DNA of 64,000 bases from TMED23 sp964566055 (GCA_964566055.1 CAZMHI010000015.1:1-64000), one strand, 5' to 3'; shown: positions 7,417-16,146, numbered from the stretch's first letter. Numbers and translations: made by a program. The notes: a model not told the origin generated them from the sequence alone.

Positions 7417-8688
7417 TTAAGTCTTTAAATTAGCCGCCTGTTGGGTCATTTCATCAACCGATTTAAACACCGTAGCCGCTGAATTATAGGCCTGCTGCGA
7501 CATGATCATATGGGTAAATTCATTTTGCAAATTGGTGTTTGAAAGTTCATGAGAAAACGGTACGAAATGGGCGAATTCATGAAATATATCAGTTGGTGCG
7601 TTCTCGGCTCTCACCTCAATTAATGTGGCAACGCCTGAAGACACAGATTCCTGGAACAGGTTGCCTTGGAGATTATCAAGTCCATCGGCATTGGTAAAAA
7701 TTGCCAACGGCAACTTGTAGAGCGTTTGCTCAAGGCCATTTGAAAAACGGCCAATCACTTTGCCGGCCGCATCAAATTTAAAACTGTCCAGTTCGCCGGA
7801 GGTCCGGCCATCTTTTTGAAAATCAAAATAGAGAAATTCACTGCCGATAGAAGATACATCCGAGACATCCAAATTAAAAGTGACTGCTGTACCGCCCGTA
7901 GGCGTTATTGTAATGGAAGTGGTGGTGCCATCTGCTAGGCCCCCAGACGAATCGAAAGTAAAGGTGTCTGTGCTTGTTGATGCCCCATCTGCTGGATTTA
8001 CCGTCATAGTCCATTCTTGGGAGTCCGCATTGCGCGTCCACTCGAGTTCAAAAGAGACGGTATCACCATCCGCATCAAAGATACTACCGTTCGTCGTATG
8101 TGAATCGCCGATTGCTGTTGTCGCCGGTAAATTAACCGCTATTGAGGCGCTGGCTGTCGCATCTGCATCGGCCGCCCCGCCGGTATTAAATGCTTCTGAA
8201 TCCACTCGAAGCGACTGCAAAGCCGACGAGGCGGTTATCGTTCCCGAACCGTCTGCGGCCCATCCTTGTAAATAATAGCCATTTTTATCAACAATATAGC
8301 CTTCATTGATGGTATTGCCGTTCGAATCAGTGATCTCGTCATCGGCCTTTATTTCAAATCCGCCATCACGGGTATAAAGCTGATCACCGGAGCCATCGAC
8401 TTCGGTATTGAGGACGTACATACCTTTACCTGAAATTGCCAGATCCATACCACTTGTCGATGAGATAATGCGGCCTTGCTGCTCGACAAAATTTCTCGTA
8501 TCCGCCGTCAAACCACCGATATCCCGGTTATTGCTGTAGGTCGATGCCAAAACAGTTGAAAACCGGGTGTCAAACGCCTTATAGCCGCCTGTATTCATAT
8601 TCGTGATATTTTGAGAAATACCACTGAAAGCCGAAGTCTGGGCGAGCATGCCAAGGATCGGCGCCGTAAACATTCCATATAAAGACAT
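7417..8688 (-). CDS. flgE: Flagellar hook protein FlgE
   Basis: FlgE polymerises into the flexible hook. The N-terminus has the axial-protein motif (SAFSGISQNITNMNTGGYKAFD, residues 19-40) and the C-terminus the matching helix (NTNLQNEFTHMIMSQQAYNSAATVFK). The middle (about 150-300) is a low-complexity Thr/Ser/Asp-rich domain, as usual for the variable exposed part. At 423 aa it has normal hook-protein length. It is transcribed alone from a consensus sigma54 promoter about 55 nt upstream. Confidence 0.85.
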   Translation of the reverse strand: MSLYGMFTAPILGMLAQTSAFSGISQNITNMNTGGYKAFDTRFSTVLASTYSNNRDIGGLTADTRNFVEQQGRIISSTSGMDLAISGKGMYVLNTEVDGSGDQLYTRDGGFEIKADDEITDSNGNTINEGYIVDKNGYYLQGWAADGSGTITASSALQSLRVDSEAFNTGGAADADATASASIAVNLPATTAIGDSHTTNGSIFDADGDTVSFELEWTRNADSQEWTMTVNPADGASTSTDTFTFDSSGGLADGTTTSITITPTGGTAVTFNLDVSDVSSIGSEFLYFDFQKDGRTSGELDSFKFDAAGKVIGRFSNGLEQTLYKLPLAIFTNADGLDNLQGNLFQESVSSGVATLIEVRAENAPTDIFHEFAHFVPFSHELSNTNLQNEFTHMIMSQQAYNSAATVFKSVDEMTQQAANLKT

Positions 8689-8744
8689 AACGATTCGTCT
8701 CCCACCAAATGGGTGTTTTAATTCTTAACTTAGGTGTATTTAAA

Positions 8745-8759
8745 GCAATAAAGGTGCCA
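8745..8759 (-). promoter_or_regulatory. Sigma54 promoter of flgE
   Basis: The minus strand reads TTGGCACCTTTATTGCTTT. TGGCAC, a 5-nt spacer and TTGC give a full -24/-12 consensus. It lies 57-71 nt upstream of the flgE ATG. Late-class flagellar genes in alphaproteobacteria are activated through sigma54 by FlbD with FliX, and fliX starts 130 bp away on the other strand. Confidence 0.85.
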
Positions 8760-8888
8760 ACTTTGAGTGATGATAAGGCTTTGAAAAATATAGATTAATC
8801 CAACAATACTCTGAATTGCGCTTAAGACTTGGGCCGTTTTTTCTTTGTCCGTGCAATTATTGCCGAGTTGCCGTATTCTGAAGCGGCT

Positions 8889-9323
8889 ATGAAAGTATCA
8901 AAAACCGGCACGACGTCGGCAACTCCGGCCAAAAAAACCCGCAAAGCCGAGAGAGTATCGGGAACGCCTTTTGCCAATCATTTGGAGGGCGTGAAGGAAA
9001 GTTCCGGTGATGAGACGCCCATCGGTGAAGTAAGCGGTGTGGCTGCTGTTGGTTCCATCCTGGCGGCGCAAGAAGTTGATGATGAAAACGGAGAAAATGT
9101 GCGCCAGCAATTGCAGAAATATGGCGCTGATATCCTCGATAAACTTGATGAAATTCAACGGGATTTGTTGATTGGCGCCATTCCCAAGGACCGATTGGCC
9201 AACCTTGCTCAAATCCTTCGAGCCAAGAAAAATAGTGTAGATGATCCCGCTTTATTGAAAATAGTCAGTGATATAGAGCTTCGTGCAGAAGTTGAATTGG
9301 CTAAATATACCCGTAAAATTTAG
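8889..9323 (+). CDS. fliX: Flagellar assembly regulator FliX
   Basis: FliX is an alphaproteobacterial protein that, in Caulobacter, couples basal-body assembly to FlbD-driven sigma54 transcription. The 144-aa product ends in the family's conserved helical half (YGADILDKLDEIQRDLLIGAIPKDRLANL, then LKIVSDIELRAEVELAKY). The N-terminal 50 residues are polar and Thr/Lys-rich. I chose the ATG at 8889 because the longer frame from 8829 adds a hydrophobic stretch not expected in the family. Its position next to flgE, flgI and dksA matches the Caulobacter-type arrangement. Confidence 0.85.
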   Translation: MKVSKTGTTSATPAKKTRKAERVSGTPFANHLEGVKESSGDETPIGEVSGVAAVGSILAAQEVDDENGENVRQQLQKYGADILDKLDEIQRDLLIGAIPKDRLANLAQILRAKKNSVDDPALLKIVSDIELRAEVELAKYTRKI

Positions 9324-9475
9324 GTAGTTTTCCGCAGACTTTAGGCTTTTTTCCCCTTTCTTCAAAAAATTGTGAAAATTCTGGCAAATCAACGCTTGTC
9401 CGAGCCCGATTGGCTAATTATAAAATGCCGCCAAATTCAAAATTATTTAAACAGATTACGGAGTCCGGAATTATT

Positions 9476-9898
9476 ATGAATATGACGACGACATTACCAC
9501 CGGATTATAAGCCGACCAAAAAAGAAAAATTCATGAATGCCAAACAGCAGGAGTATTTTCGGCAAAAGCTTCTGACTTGGCGCAATGAATTGTTGGGTGA
9601 AGCCAACGAAACTCGACAGAATTTGCAGGAAACGAGTGTGCTTGAGCCGGATATCGCAGATCGAGCTTCGGTCGAAACCGATCGCTCGCTGGAATTACGT
9701 ACGCGTGATCGCGCCCGCAAGCTAATCAGTAAAATTGATGAGGCGTTGCTTAGAATTGAAGATGGTTCCTACGGTTATTGCGAGGAAACCGATGAGCCGA
9801 TTGGTATTAAGCGGCTGGAAGCAAGACCGATTGCCACCATGAGTTTGGAAGCCCAGGAACGTCACGAAAAGATGGAAAAAATCCACCGCGACGATTAG
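9476..9898 (+). CDS. dksA: DksA-type RNA polymerase-binding transcription factor
   Basis: DksA binds the RNA polymerase secondary channel and acts with ppGpp in the stringent response. The 140-aa product has the coiled-coil arms (EYFRQKLLTWRNELLGEANETRQNLQE and ELRTRDRARKLISKIDEALLRIEDG) with an acidic Asp-containing tip (EPDIADRASVETD). The C-terminal zinc-finger fold is GYCEETDEPIGIKRLEARP. It keeps only one Cys, and the second CxxC pair is replaced (IATMSLEAQERHE), as in other alphaproteobacterial single-cysteine DksA proteins. I chose the start at MNMTTTLPPDYKP; the in-frame ATG at 9410 is less likely. Confidence 0.9.
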   Translation: MNMTTTLPPDYKPTKKEKFMNAKQQEYFRQKLLTWRNELLGEANETRQNLQETSVLEPDIADRASVETDRSLELRTRDRARKLISKIDEALLRIEDGSYGYCEETDEPIGIKRLEARPIATMSLEAQERHEKMEKIHRDD

Positions 9899-9937
9899 GG
9901 GCAGAAGTAGAATTAAGCTGATACAAAGCAAAAAAGA

Positions 9938-9961
9938 GGGCCGATGGAATACCATCGGCCC
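9938..9961 (-). terminator. Intrinsic terminator between dksA and flgH (convergent)
   Basis: A 10-bp perfect stem GGGCCGATGG/CCATCGGCCC has a 4-nt loop. On the minus strand it is followed by TCTTTTTTGC, so it terminates the flgF-G-A-H operon. The plus side lacks a T tract, but the hairpin may also stop dksA transcripts. Confidence 0.85.
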
Positions 9962-9986
9962 TAAGTTGTTCCAATCCGTGTTGGAA

Positions 9987-10760
9987 TTAGAACGGGAACA
10001 GTATATCGATAACTTGGGTGCCAACGCGCGGTTGTTGAAGATCGGAGAGCGTTCCCCGGCCACCGTAGGCGACGCGCATTTCAGCAATTTTGTCGTGTGA
10101 AATTGTATTGGAATAGTCGATGTCTTCCGGCCGGACGACGCCCGTGACCATGACTTCCCGCATTTCAAAATTCACTTTGAGTTCCTGGCGGCCAAAGATC
10201 ACCAAATTTCCGTTCGGCAGGATTTGCGTGATGATGCCGGCAATCGTTACAGCAATTGTCTCCTCCCGTTCAATTGCGCCATCGCCTTCGGTACTGTGAA
10301 CAGTGCCGAGGCTGACCGTGGTTGCCGGCGCGATAGCTTGTGGCAGCATTTTAGTAAATTCACCTTCTAAGCCGAGCAGGTTGGTGACGTCGCCATCTTC
10401 TTTGTCATTCCGGCTGCGGGTGGTTTTATTGTCCAGATCAGCGCTGTCACTGATTGCCAATTTGACCGTTAGAATATCGCCCACTTCGCTGGCGCGCTGA
10501 TCCCGGAAAAAAGCACGTGCGCCGGGCCGCCACAGCGAATTTGCATTGTGGTTGACCTTTTTAATACCAGGCATCGGCATGCTGACGGGCCGGTAATTTG
10601 GCCGCTTAATCGGATTAATAATCTCCGTGGTTTTTGGACCATTTCCGATCTCGGATAATCTGGTAAATGTGTTGCAGGCGCTTAACGTGAAGGCCAGCAA
10701 GCCGATCAAACCGAATTTCAAAAACGGCTGGTAGGCTGGTTTTGTAAATTTGTTTTTCAT
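9987..10760 (-). CDS. flgH: Flagellar L-ring lipoprotein FlgH
   Basis: FlgH forms the outer-membrane L ring. From the ATG at 10760 (preceded by AGGAG) the product is 257 aa, with a lipoprotein signal and lipobox LSAC near residue 29. The core includes LWRPGARAFFRDQRASEVGDILTV and NLVIFGRQELKVNFEMREVMVTGVVRPEDI, which are typical of the family, and a C-terminal AYGGRGTLSDLQQPRVG...DILFPF. The longer frame from 10802 adds 14 residues without a ribosome site. It is the last gene of flgF-G-A-H. Confidence 0.93.
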   Translation of the reverse strand: MKNKFTKPAYQPFLKFGLIGLLAFTLSACNTFTRLSEIGNGPKTTEIINPIKRPNYRPVSMPMPGIKKVNHNANSLWRPGARAFFRDQRASEVGDILTVKLAISDSADLDNKTTRSRNDKEDGDVTNLLGLEGEFTKMLPQAIAPATTVSLGTVHSTEGDGAIEREETIAVTIAGIITQILPNGNLVIFGRQELKVNFEMREVMVTGVVRPEDIDYSNTISHDKIAEMRVAYGGRGTLSDLQQPRVGTQVIDILFPF

Positions 10761-10782
10761 TTTTATTCTCCTAAATCTTAGC

Positions 10783-11781
10783 CTAGTTGAGCGCTGCCGC
10801 ACGCAATAGGCTGACTTTCACGGTGCCCTTGCCGGTCACTCGGGTTTCCACCACTTTCTTACTTTTGCTATTTTTAACCCGGACGACATCGCCATGACTG
10901 CCGGCTTCCATGGCGCGGCCTTGGGTCTTTAGGCTCATCTGGCCGGCATTCAATGAAATGGTTACTAAATCACCCTTGCTGACCAATTGTGGGCGTTGAA
11001 TTTGACTCGTGGCGATTGGCGCTCTTGCCGCTATATATCTTTTCGCTGCCATGCCAATAATCTCGTTGTCGTCGAGAATGTAGCCGCGCCGCAAGGTGTA
11101 TTCCCTGACATTTATCCATTCGATGTCATTTTTGCGAATGACGTCACCGCGGCTTAACCGCCGGCCAACTACCGGTACTTGCACAAGTTTATGGATCCGG
11201 CCGGTGAGACGATAACGTTTTGCCCCAGGTTTATTCGCGGGCGTTACCATTGTTGCCACAAAACGCCCGGTTGACCGGTTGACCGATAAATTCTCCACGC
11301 CAATCGTCGCGGGTTCATTGGCAGCGACATATATCTTGAGCGAACGATTACCTAGTTCAATTTCAAATTTATTTTGGTAGCCTCGATCTTGGAAGCTGGC
11401 GGCCAAAGCGTCTTCAATCTCATCACGGAAAATTTCCTGACTTGAGCGTTCGACAATTGCACGAGTTTTCAGCGTCAGAGGACGCCATTTGAGACCATAG
11501 GCGCGAGCGACCCGATAGAGCCATTTGGCATCAAAAAAAGAACGGCGACCCGGTTTTGGGGCGTAGGCTACCCTGGTGTCGGCTTTTGGGCCTGCATTGG
11601 TAAATAGATCGCCCAGCAGGATATAATTTCCTTCAACAATGACGGCATCTTTAAGCGTAACTTTGGTATCAATATTGGCGATACCGGCGGCAAGCGTCGT
11701 CAATGGTGTCGCCAAGGCCATGATGATCACCGTCATAAACATGGCAGGCTTCAAATGAATAAAGAGGTTTTTAACGCTCAT
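10783..11781 (-). CDS. flgA: Flagellar P-ring assembly chaperone FlgA
   Basis: FlgA is a periplasmic chaperone needed for P-ring polymerisation of FlgI. The 332-aa product has a signal peptide (about 12-32, ending TTLAAG), an N-terminal extension and a C-terminal SAF-type domain (VPVVGRRLSRGDVIRKNDIEW then GMAAKRYIAARAPIATSQIQRPQLVSKGDLVTI). A strong GGAGGT ribosome site precedes the ATG, which follows the flgG stop codon by 9 bp. The order flgF-flgG-flgA-flgH is common in alphaproteobacteria. Confidence 0.9.
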   Translation of the reverse strand: MSVKNLFIHLKPAMFMTVIIMALATPLTTLAAGIANIDTKVTLKDAVIVEGNYILLGDLFTNAGPKADTRVAYAPKPGRRSFFDAKWLYRVARAYGLKWRPLTLKTRAIVERSSQEIFRDEIEDALAASFQDRGYQNKFEIELGNRSLKIYVAANEPATIGVENLSVNRSTGRFVATMVTPANKPGAKRYRLTGRIHKLVQVPVVGRRLSRGDVIRKNDIEWINVREYTLRRGYILDDNEIIGMAAKRYIAARAPIATSQIQRPQLVSKGDLVTISLNAGQMSLKTQGRAMEAGSHGDVVRVKNSKSKKVVETRVTGKGTVKVSLLRAAALN

Positions 11782-11790
11782 GATTACCTC

Positions 11791-12576
11791 CTATTTGATC
11801 TGATTGAGGGTCGACATCATTTGATCAGAAGTTTGGATAACCTTTGAATTCATCTCGTAAGCCCGTTGGGCCGAGATCAATTCGGACACTTCGGATACCG
11901 CATTGACGTTAGACGTTTCTAGGAAACCTTGCAGCATGGTGCCGTAACCGGAAGCGCCGGGCGTGCCCGTGGTTGCTGAGCCGGAAGCCGGTGTTTCCAA
12001 ATATAGATTGCTGCCGACGGCTTCTAGACCCGCATCATTGGGAAAGGTTGCCAGCTGAATTTGACCGGCATTGGTAGGCGTAACTGATCCTTGAACTTTG
12101 ACCAGAACTTCGCCGGTTGAGTTGATGGTTACGTCAATGGCATTTGTATCGACGGAGATATTTGGCAACAAGGGATTGCCGTCATGGGTGACAATCTGGC
12201 CGGAGGGACTCAATTGGAAAGAGCCGTCTCTGGAATAGGCTGTCGTGCCGTCGGGCATTTGAATTTGGAAAAAACCATTGCCCTGAATGGCAATATCAAA
12301 GGTGTTGTCAGTCGATGTCAGATTACCTTGTTCATGAATCCGGTACACCGCTGCCATTTTTACACCGAGGCCCAATTGAACACCGGAGGGAACAATGGTG
12401 CCGGCATCGGATGCAGTCGAACCCACACGCCTTAGATTTTGATAAATAAGATCGTGAAATTCGGTCCGCCGCCGCATGTAGGCAGTGGTGTTCATGTTGG
12501 CGATGTTGTTCGAGATCACTTCGACATTCTGCTGCTGGGCGAGCATGCCCGTGGCTGCAATATTTAGAGATTTCAT
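11791..12576 (-). CDS. flgG: Flagellar distal rod protein FlgG
   Basis: FlgG builds the distal rod. At 261 aa it is the usual length. The N-terminus (LNIAATGMLAQQQNVEVISNNIANMNTTAYMRRR) and C-terminus (EVSELISAQRAYEMNSKVIQTSDQMMSTLNQI) are nearly canonical for the family, as is the internal GNGFFQIQMPDGTTAYSRDGSF. It is the second gene of the flgF operon. Confidence 0.96.
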   Translation of the reverse strand: MKSLNIAATGMLAQQQNVEVISNNIANMNTTAYMRRRTEFHDLIYQNLRRVGSTASDAGTIVPSGVQLGLGVKMAAVYRIHEQGNLTSTDNTFDIAIQGNGFFQIQMPDGTTAYSRDGSFQLSPSGQIVTHDGNPLLPNISVDTNAIDVTINSTGEVLVKVQGSVTPTNAGQIQLATFPNDAGLEAVGSNLYLETPASGSATTGTPGASGYGTMLQGFLETSNVNAVSEVSELISAQRAYEMNSKVIQTSDQMMSTLNQIK

Positions 12577-12643
12577 TTTCCCGTCCTTTCCATTTTTCGC
12601 TACGCTTCCTATGCGCTTGTTCTGTTTTGGTGAGATTTCACGT

Positions 12644-13423
12644 TTAGAATCTCGGCGCTAATTGTTGGATCATTTTCTTCATGCGCTGATCTTCCTTGTC
12701 GACAAATGAGCGCACACTGTCATAGGCGCGCTGTACTTGAATCATTTTGGATATTTCGAGAATTGGATTGACGTTTGAGCCCTCTAAGGCACCTTGAATG
12801 ATCTGAGGGTTTTCAACGTCTTGGGCTCCGGGGACCCCATCGTCGGCGTCGCCATCACCATCACCACTCGGTTGTTTGTCCGAGAACAACAGACCACCAG
12901 GCCGTTTCTGAAGACTTTGCGGATCGTCAAATTTAACAACTTTCAGTTTGCCGATTTGGCCGTTGTTGGTCGAGATCGTACCGTCGGCGCTAATACTGAT
13001 ATCTTTGTCATCCGGACTGAAGAAGAACGGCGTGCCAGCGTTTGAAAGTATTGGCAAGTTACTTTGATTTACCAGCTGACCTTCTGGGTTTAGATTAAAA
13101 CGACCGTTTCGAGTGTAGAGTTGGCCATCCGGTGTATCGACGACAAAATAGCCCTCGCCTTGTATGGCGACATCCAACGGATTTTCGGTTTTCTTGATCG
13201 GGCCTTCACTCATGTTTTGAAACTGAGCAACGTCACGAACATAGGCCAGTTTTTGCGGCACGAAACTTCCACTGCCTTTACTTTTCACCAGATGCTCGAC
13301 GAACATCATGGTTTCGGTCTTAAAGGCCGTGGTGTTCATATTGGCGATGTTGTTAGCAACAACATCCAGTTCGCGTCTTAACGCCCCTTGGCGCGACAAC
13401 GCGATATACGCGGAGTTTTCCAT
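12644..13423 (-). CDS. flgF: Flagellar proximal rod protein FlgF
   Basis: FlgF is a proximal rod component. The 259-aa protein has the axial N-terminal motif (LDVVANNIANMNTTAFKTE), the QGEGYFVVDTPDGQLYTRNGRFNL block and the C-terminal helix (EISKMIQVQRAYDSVRSFVDKEDQRM). An Asp/Gly-rich insert (DGDGDADDG, about 190) lies in the variable domain. It heads the flgF-G-A-H operon, with a near-consensus sigma54 promoter about 40 nt upstream. Confidence 0.92.
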   Translation of the reverse strand: MENSAYIALSRQGALRRELDVVANNIANMNTTAFKTETMMFVEHLVKSKGSGSFVPQKLAYVRDVAQFQNMSEGPIKKTENPLDVAIQGEGYFVVDTPDGQLYTRNGRFNLNPEGQLVNQSNLPILSNAGTPFFFSPDDKDISISADGTISTNNGQIGKLKVVKFDDPQSLQKRPGGLLFSDKQPSGDGDGDADDGVPGAQDVENPQIIQGALEGSNVNPILEISKMIQVQRAYDSVRSFVDKEDQRMKKMIQQLAPRF

Positions 13424-13817
13424 TTTTCCCGTTCCTTTATTTTTAAAGGTTGTCCCGACTGTTGCATCATGCGTGCCAGTTTTTTAAATCCTTATATATC
13501 AGTAGGTTATGAAATCTATTGAGCTGTAACCGAGGTGTTTAAATAGGATAAGATTGGTGTGGGGAGGCAATAGTTGCCGAGCAAGCTATTGTCCTGTGGT
13601 TGGAAGTATCGTTGCACCGAAGTGGTATTTTTTGATAAAATATTAATGCCGCGCACTTGGCGATAAAGTGCTAAAATCATTTTCTATTTGTTGGGCAGAA
13701 ACTCTTTGGGTGATAGGCGTTTTTCAATATCTTATTAACTAACTGTACTTATTGTATGGATTAGAGTTTTAATCCGGCGAAAATAGCTGGAACAAATAAA
13801 GTGGAAGTTGGTGGGCT
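13424..13817. other. Divergent intergenic region between flgF and fliL
   Basis: This 394-bp stretch holds the flgF sigma54 promoter at its left end. Nearer the middle is an inverted repeat GCACTT (13653-13658)/AAGTGC (13666-13671) and another, CAATAG/CTATTG, around 13568-13591; both could be operators. The fliL side is AT-rich, and I could not identify a confident -35/-10 or sigma54 promoter there. No gene is seen. Confidence 0.5.
13464..13478 (-). promoter_or_regulatory. Sigma54 promoter of the flgF-G-A-H operon
   Basis: The minus strand reads TGGCACGCATGATGC, followed by A. The -24 element is perfect, and the -12 element is ATGC instead of TTGC with the essential GC kept. Spacing is correct, and the site lies 41-55 nt upstream of the flgF ATG. 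Confidence 0.75.
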
Positions 13818-14381
13818 ATGGCCGACGATGATTTAGATGAAGACGAATTAGACGGCGAAGAAGACGAAGATGAAGATGATGAGGACGGGGAGTCCTCTGG
13901 TGGAGGGAAGAAAAAACTTTTCATCATCATTGGACTCGTAGTTCTCTTATTAGTAGGTGGTGGCGCCGCTGCATTCTTTATGGGCTTTCTTGATCCGCTG
14001 TTGGGAATGGAAGAAGAGCAGTCCGACGCTAGTAAAGGTGAAGGCGGTGATGGCGGTGAAGGTGCGCCGGCAGGAGCAGCAGTCTTTTATGATCTGCCGG
14101 AAATGCTGGTAAATCTGAATACGGGCGACCGCAAAGCCACATTTTTAAAAATCAAAGTGGCGTTGGAAGTGCCTTCACCCGATGAAATTCCGAAATTACA
14201 AGCGCTCATGCCCAGGGTCATCGATAATTTTCAAGTTTATCTGCGGGAATTGCGGATTGATGACCTCAAAGGTTCTGCCGGAATGTATCGATTGCGTGAA
14301 GAATTGCTAACCCGCGTAAATGCTGCAATTGCTCCGGCTAAGGTGAACGCCGTACTATTTAAAGAAATGCTGGTGCAGTAA
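13818..14381 (+). CDS. fliL: Flagellar stator-associated membrane protein FliL
   Basis: FliL is a single-pass inner-membrane protein around the stator. The 187-aa product begins with a strongly acidic cytoplasmic segment (DDDLDEDELDGEEDEDEDDED, residues 2-22), then one transmembrane helix (about 33-56, LFIIIGLVVLLLVGGGAAAFF). The periplasmic domain contains FYDLPEMLVNLNTGDRKATFLKIKVALEV and ends LFKEMLVQ, as in the family. It is the first gene of the fliL-fliM-DUF6468-motE run. Confidence 0.9.
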   Translation: MADDDLDEDELDGEEDEDEDDEDGESSGGGKKKLFIIIGLVVLLLVGGGAAAFFMGFLDPLLGMEEEQSDASKGEGGDGGEGAPAGAAVFYDLPEMLVNLNTGDRKATFLKIKVALEVPSPDEIPKLQALMPRVIDNFQVYLRELRIDDLKGSAGMYRLREELLTRVNAAIAPAKVNAVLFKEMLVQ

Positions 14382-14448
14382 ACAATTTGATAACCAGTGC
14401 TAAGTTAATGTGGTGAACGTTTATAAAAAATGAGAGGGAAGCTGAATT

Positions 14449-15603
14449 ATGACAGTTCCTCCGGGCGATGAAGATGTTGATCAAGATGCCATGGCTGCTG
14501 AGTGGGAAGCTCAGATGGATGGCGAAGGCGAAGAAGGTGATGAGCAGGATGACCTAGCCGCCGAATGGGAGGCGATGGTCGGTGGTGGCGACGATGGCAT
14601 GGGCGGTGACGTCGTATCCAGCGTTTCCGGTCGTGAAACCACCCGCGTTCTGAACCAGGATGAGATCGACAGTTTACTTGGCTTCGATGAAGAAGCCGAA
14701 GACGTTTCTGATAAATCCGGTATCCAGGCAATTCTTAACAGCGCGATGGTCTCCTATGAGCGGCTGCCGATGCTTGAAGTTGTCTTTGACCGGCTGGTTC
14801 GGATGATGTCGACCTCCTTGCGTAATTTTACTTCCGATAACGTCGAGGTATCGCTTGATAATATTGCGAGCCTTCGTTTTGGCGACTATCTAAATTCTAT
14901 CCCGTTGCCTGCTATGCTCGGTGTCTTCAAAGCTGAAGAATGGGACAACTTTGGACTTCTAACCGTCGATAGTTCTCTGATTTATTCCACCGTGGATGTC
15001 TTGCTGGGTGGCCGTCGCGGCACCGCTGCCATGCGTATTGAAGGCCGCCCCTATACGACGATTGAGCGCAATTTGGTCGAGCGTATGGTGCATGTGATTT
15101 TGGCTGATCTCAGTACTGCCTTTGATCCCCTAAGCCCGGTCACTTTCCGCTTTGAACGCCTCGAAACCAATCCCCGTTTTGCCACGATTTCCAGGCCTTC
15201 CAATGCCGCAATTGTCGCTAAATTGCGTATCGATATGGAAGATCGCGGCGGCCGGCTTGAATTGCTTATTCCTTATGCGACATTGGAGCCGGTACGTGAG
15301 TTGCTGCTCCAGATGTTTATGGGTGAAAAATTTGGCCGGGATTCAATCTGGGAAACTCATCTTGCCGAGGAACTTTGGAAGACAGACGTTGATCTAACAG
15401 CAGTCTTAGACCGCCAAACCATGAGTTTAGGGCAGGTTTTTGATCTCAAAGTTGGCTCTCAGTTAGTGCTTGGTGCTACTCCAAATTCCTCGGTTGAAAT
15501 AAATTGCGGTAATATACCCATGTTTAAAGGCAATATGGGCCGCAAAGGCGACAGTATTGCGGTCCGAATTTCCGATAAAATGTTGTTGAAGGAGTCAGAG
15601 TAA
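14449..15603 (+). CDS. fliM: Flagellar motor switch protein FliM
   Basis: FliM is the C-ring component that receives phospho-CheY. The 384-aa product has the conserved middle domain (GIQAILNSAMVSYERLPMLEVVFDRLVRMMSTSLRNF onward) and a C-terminal SpoA/FliN-like domain (QVFDLKVGSQLVLG...GNMGRKGDSIAVRI). The CheY-binding peptide NQDEIDSLLGFD is at residues 69-80 instead of the extreme N-terminus. It is preceded by an acidic extension carrying the repeated motif AAEWEA at 16-21 and 37-42. That extension is absent from enteric FliM. Confidence 0.95.
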   Translation: MTVPPGDEDVDQDAMAAEWEAQMDGEGEEGDEQDDLAAEWEAMVGGGDDGMGGDVVSSVSGRETTRVLNQDEIDSLLGFDEEAEDVSDKSGIQAILNSAMVSYERLPMLEVVFDRLVRMMSTSLRNFTSDNVEVSLDNIASLRFGDYLNSIPLPAMLGVFKAEEWDNFGLLTVDSSLIYSTVDVLLGGRRGTAAMRIEGRPYTTIERNLVERMVHVILADLSTAFDPLSPVTFRFERLETNPRFATISRPSNAAIVAKLRIDMEDRGGRLELLIPYATLEPVRELLLQMFMGEKFGRDSIWETHLAEELWKTDVDLTAVLDRQTMSLGQVFDLKVGSQLVLGATPNSSVEINCGNIPMFKGNMGRKGDSIAVRISDKMLLKESE

Positions 15604-15605
15604 CA

Positions 15606-16136
15606 GTGGCTTTAATGATTGATATATTTATAGCTGTATTGTTAATCGCGGCAATTGGCTATGGCATGGTTCTCAACCGTCGAATTGTTGCCCTACGGCG
15701 AGATCAGGCAGACCTTGAGCGCTTGGCTATCAGTTTTCATGAAGCCACAACGCGCGCCGAATCGAGTGTCGGTAATTTGAAAAAAGCGGCTCAAAAATCA
15801 TCTCAGATATTAAAGGATGGCATTGATCAAGCGACGCGCGTTCGCGACGATTTGAATTATCTGGTAGATCGAGGTGAGGCCTTAGGAGACCAGTTGGAAA
15901 ATTCTGTACGCAATTTTGAGAAATCTGATTTACCGAGTCAGGATAACATCGGCAAGAGTAAGCTGCCAAGAAATCCTGTTGAGCCGGCCAATGAATTTTT
16001 GCCTGCGGAAATTGAACAGGAACTACCGAAACGAAAAGTAGCAGGAGCGATTGCCCCGGTCGAAACGGCAGACACTGAACTCGCTAAATCGGAAGCAGAA
16101 CGGGAACTAATCAAAGCTTTGCAGGCGGTGAGATAG
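15606..16136 (+). CDS. DUF6468-type single-pass membrane protein of the flagellar operon
   Basis: This 176-aa protein of unknown function is regularly found after fliM in alphaproteobacteria. Residues 4-21 form a membrane helix (MIDIFIAVLLIAAIGYGMVL), followed by the conserved NRRIVALRRDQADLERLAISFHEATTRAE...VGNLKKAA region. That region is amphipathic and reminiscent of a signalling or scaffold coiled coil. The C-terminal third is polar and weakly conserved. It starts with GTG at 15606, 2 nt after the fliM stop; an ATG at 15615 is an alternative. A role in stator or C-ring assembly is inferred from position only. Confidence 0.75.
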   Translation: MALMIDIFIAVLLIAAIGYGMVLNRRIVALRRDQADLERLAISFHEATTRAESSVGNLKKAAQKSSQILKDGIDQATRVRDDLNYLVDRGEALGDQLENSVRNFEKSDLPSQDNIGKSKLPRNPVEPANEFLPAEIEQELPKRKVAGAIAPVETADTELAKSEAERELIKALQAVR

Positions 16137-16146
16137 CTGGAATACG

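Noticed and set aside
13653..13671. Sigma54 promoter for fliL (TTGGCGATAAAGTGCT)
   Set aside because: The GG and GC elements are one base too close together and the -24 element is poor.
13805..13820. fliL ribosome-site region resembling the array tag (AAGTTGGTGGGC)
   Set aside because: The match is short and G/T-rich, lacks a hairpin and could arise by chance from the ribosome-binding sequence.
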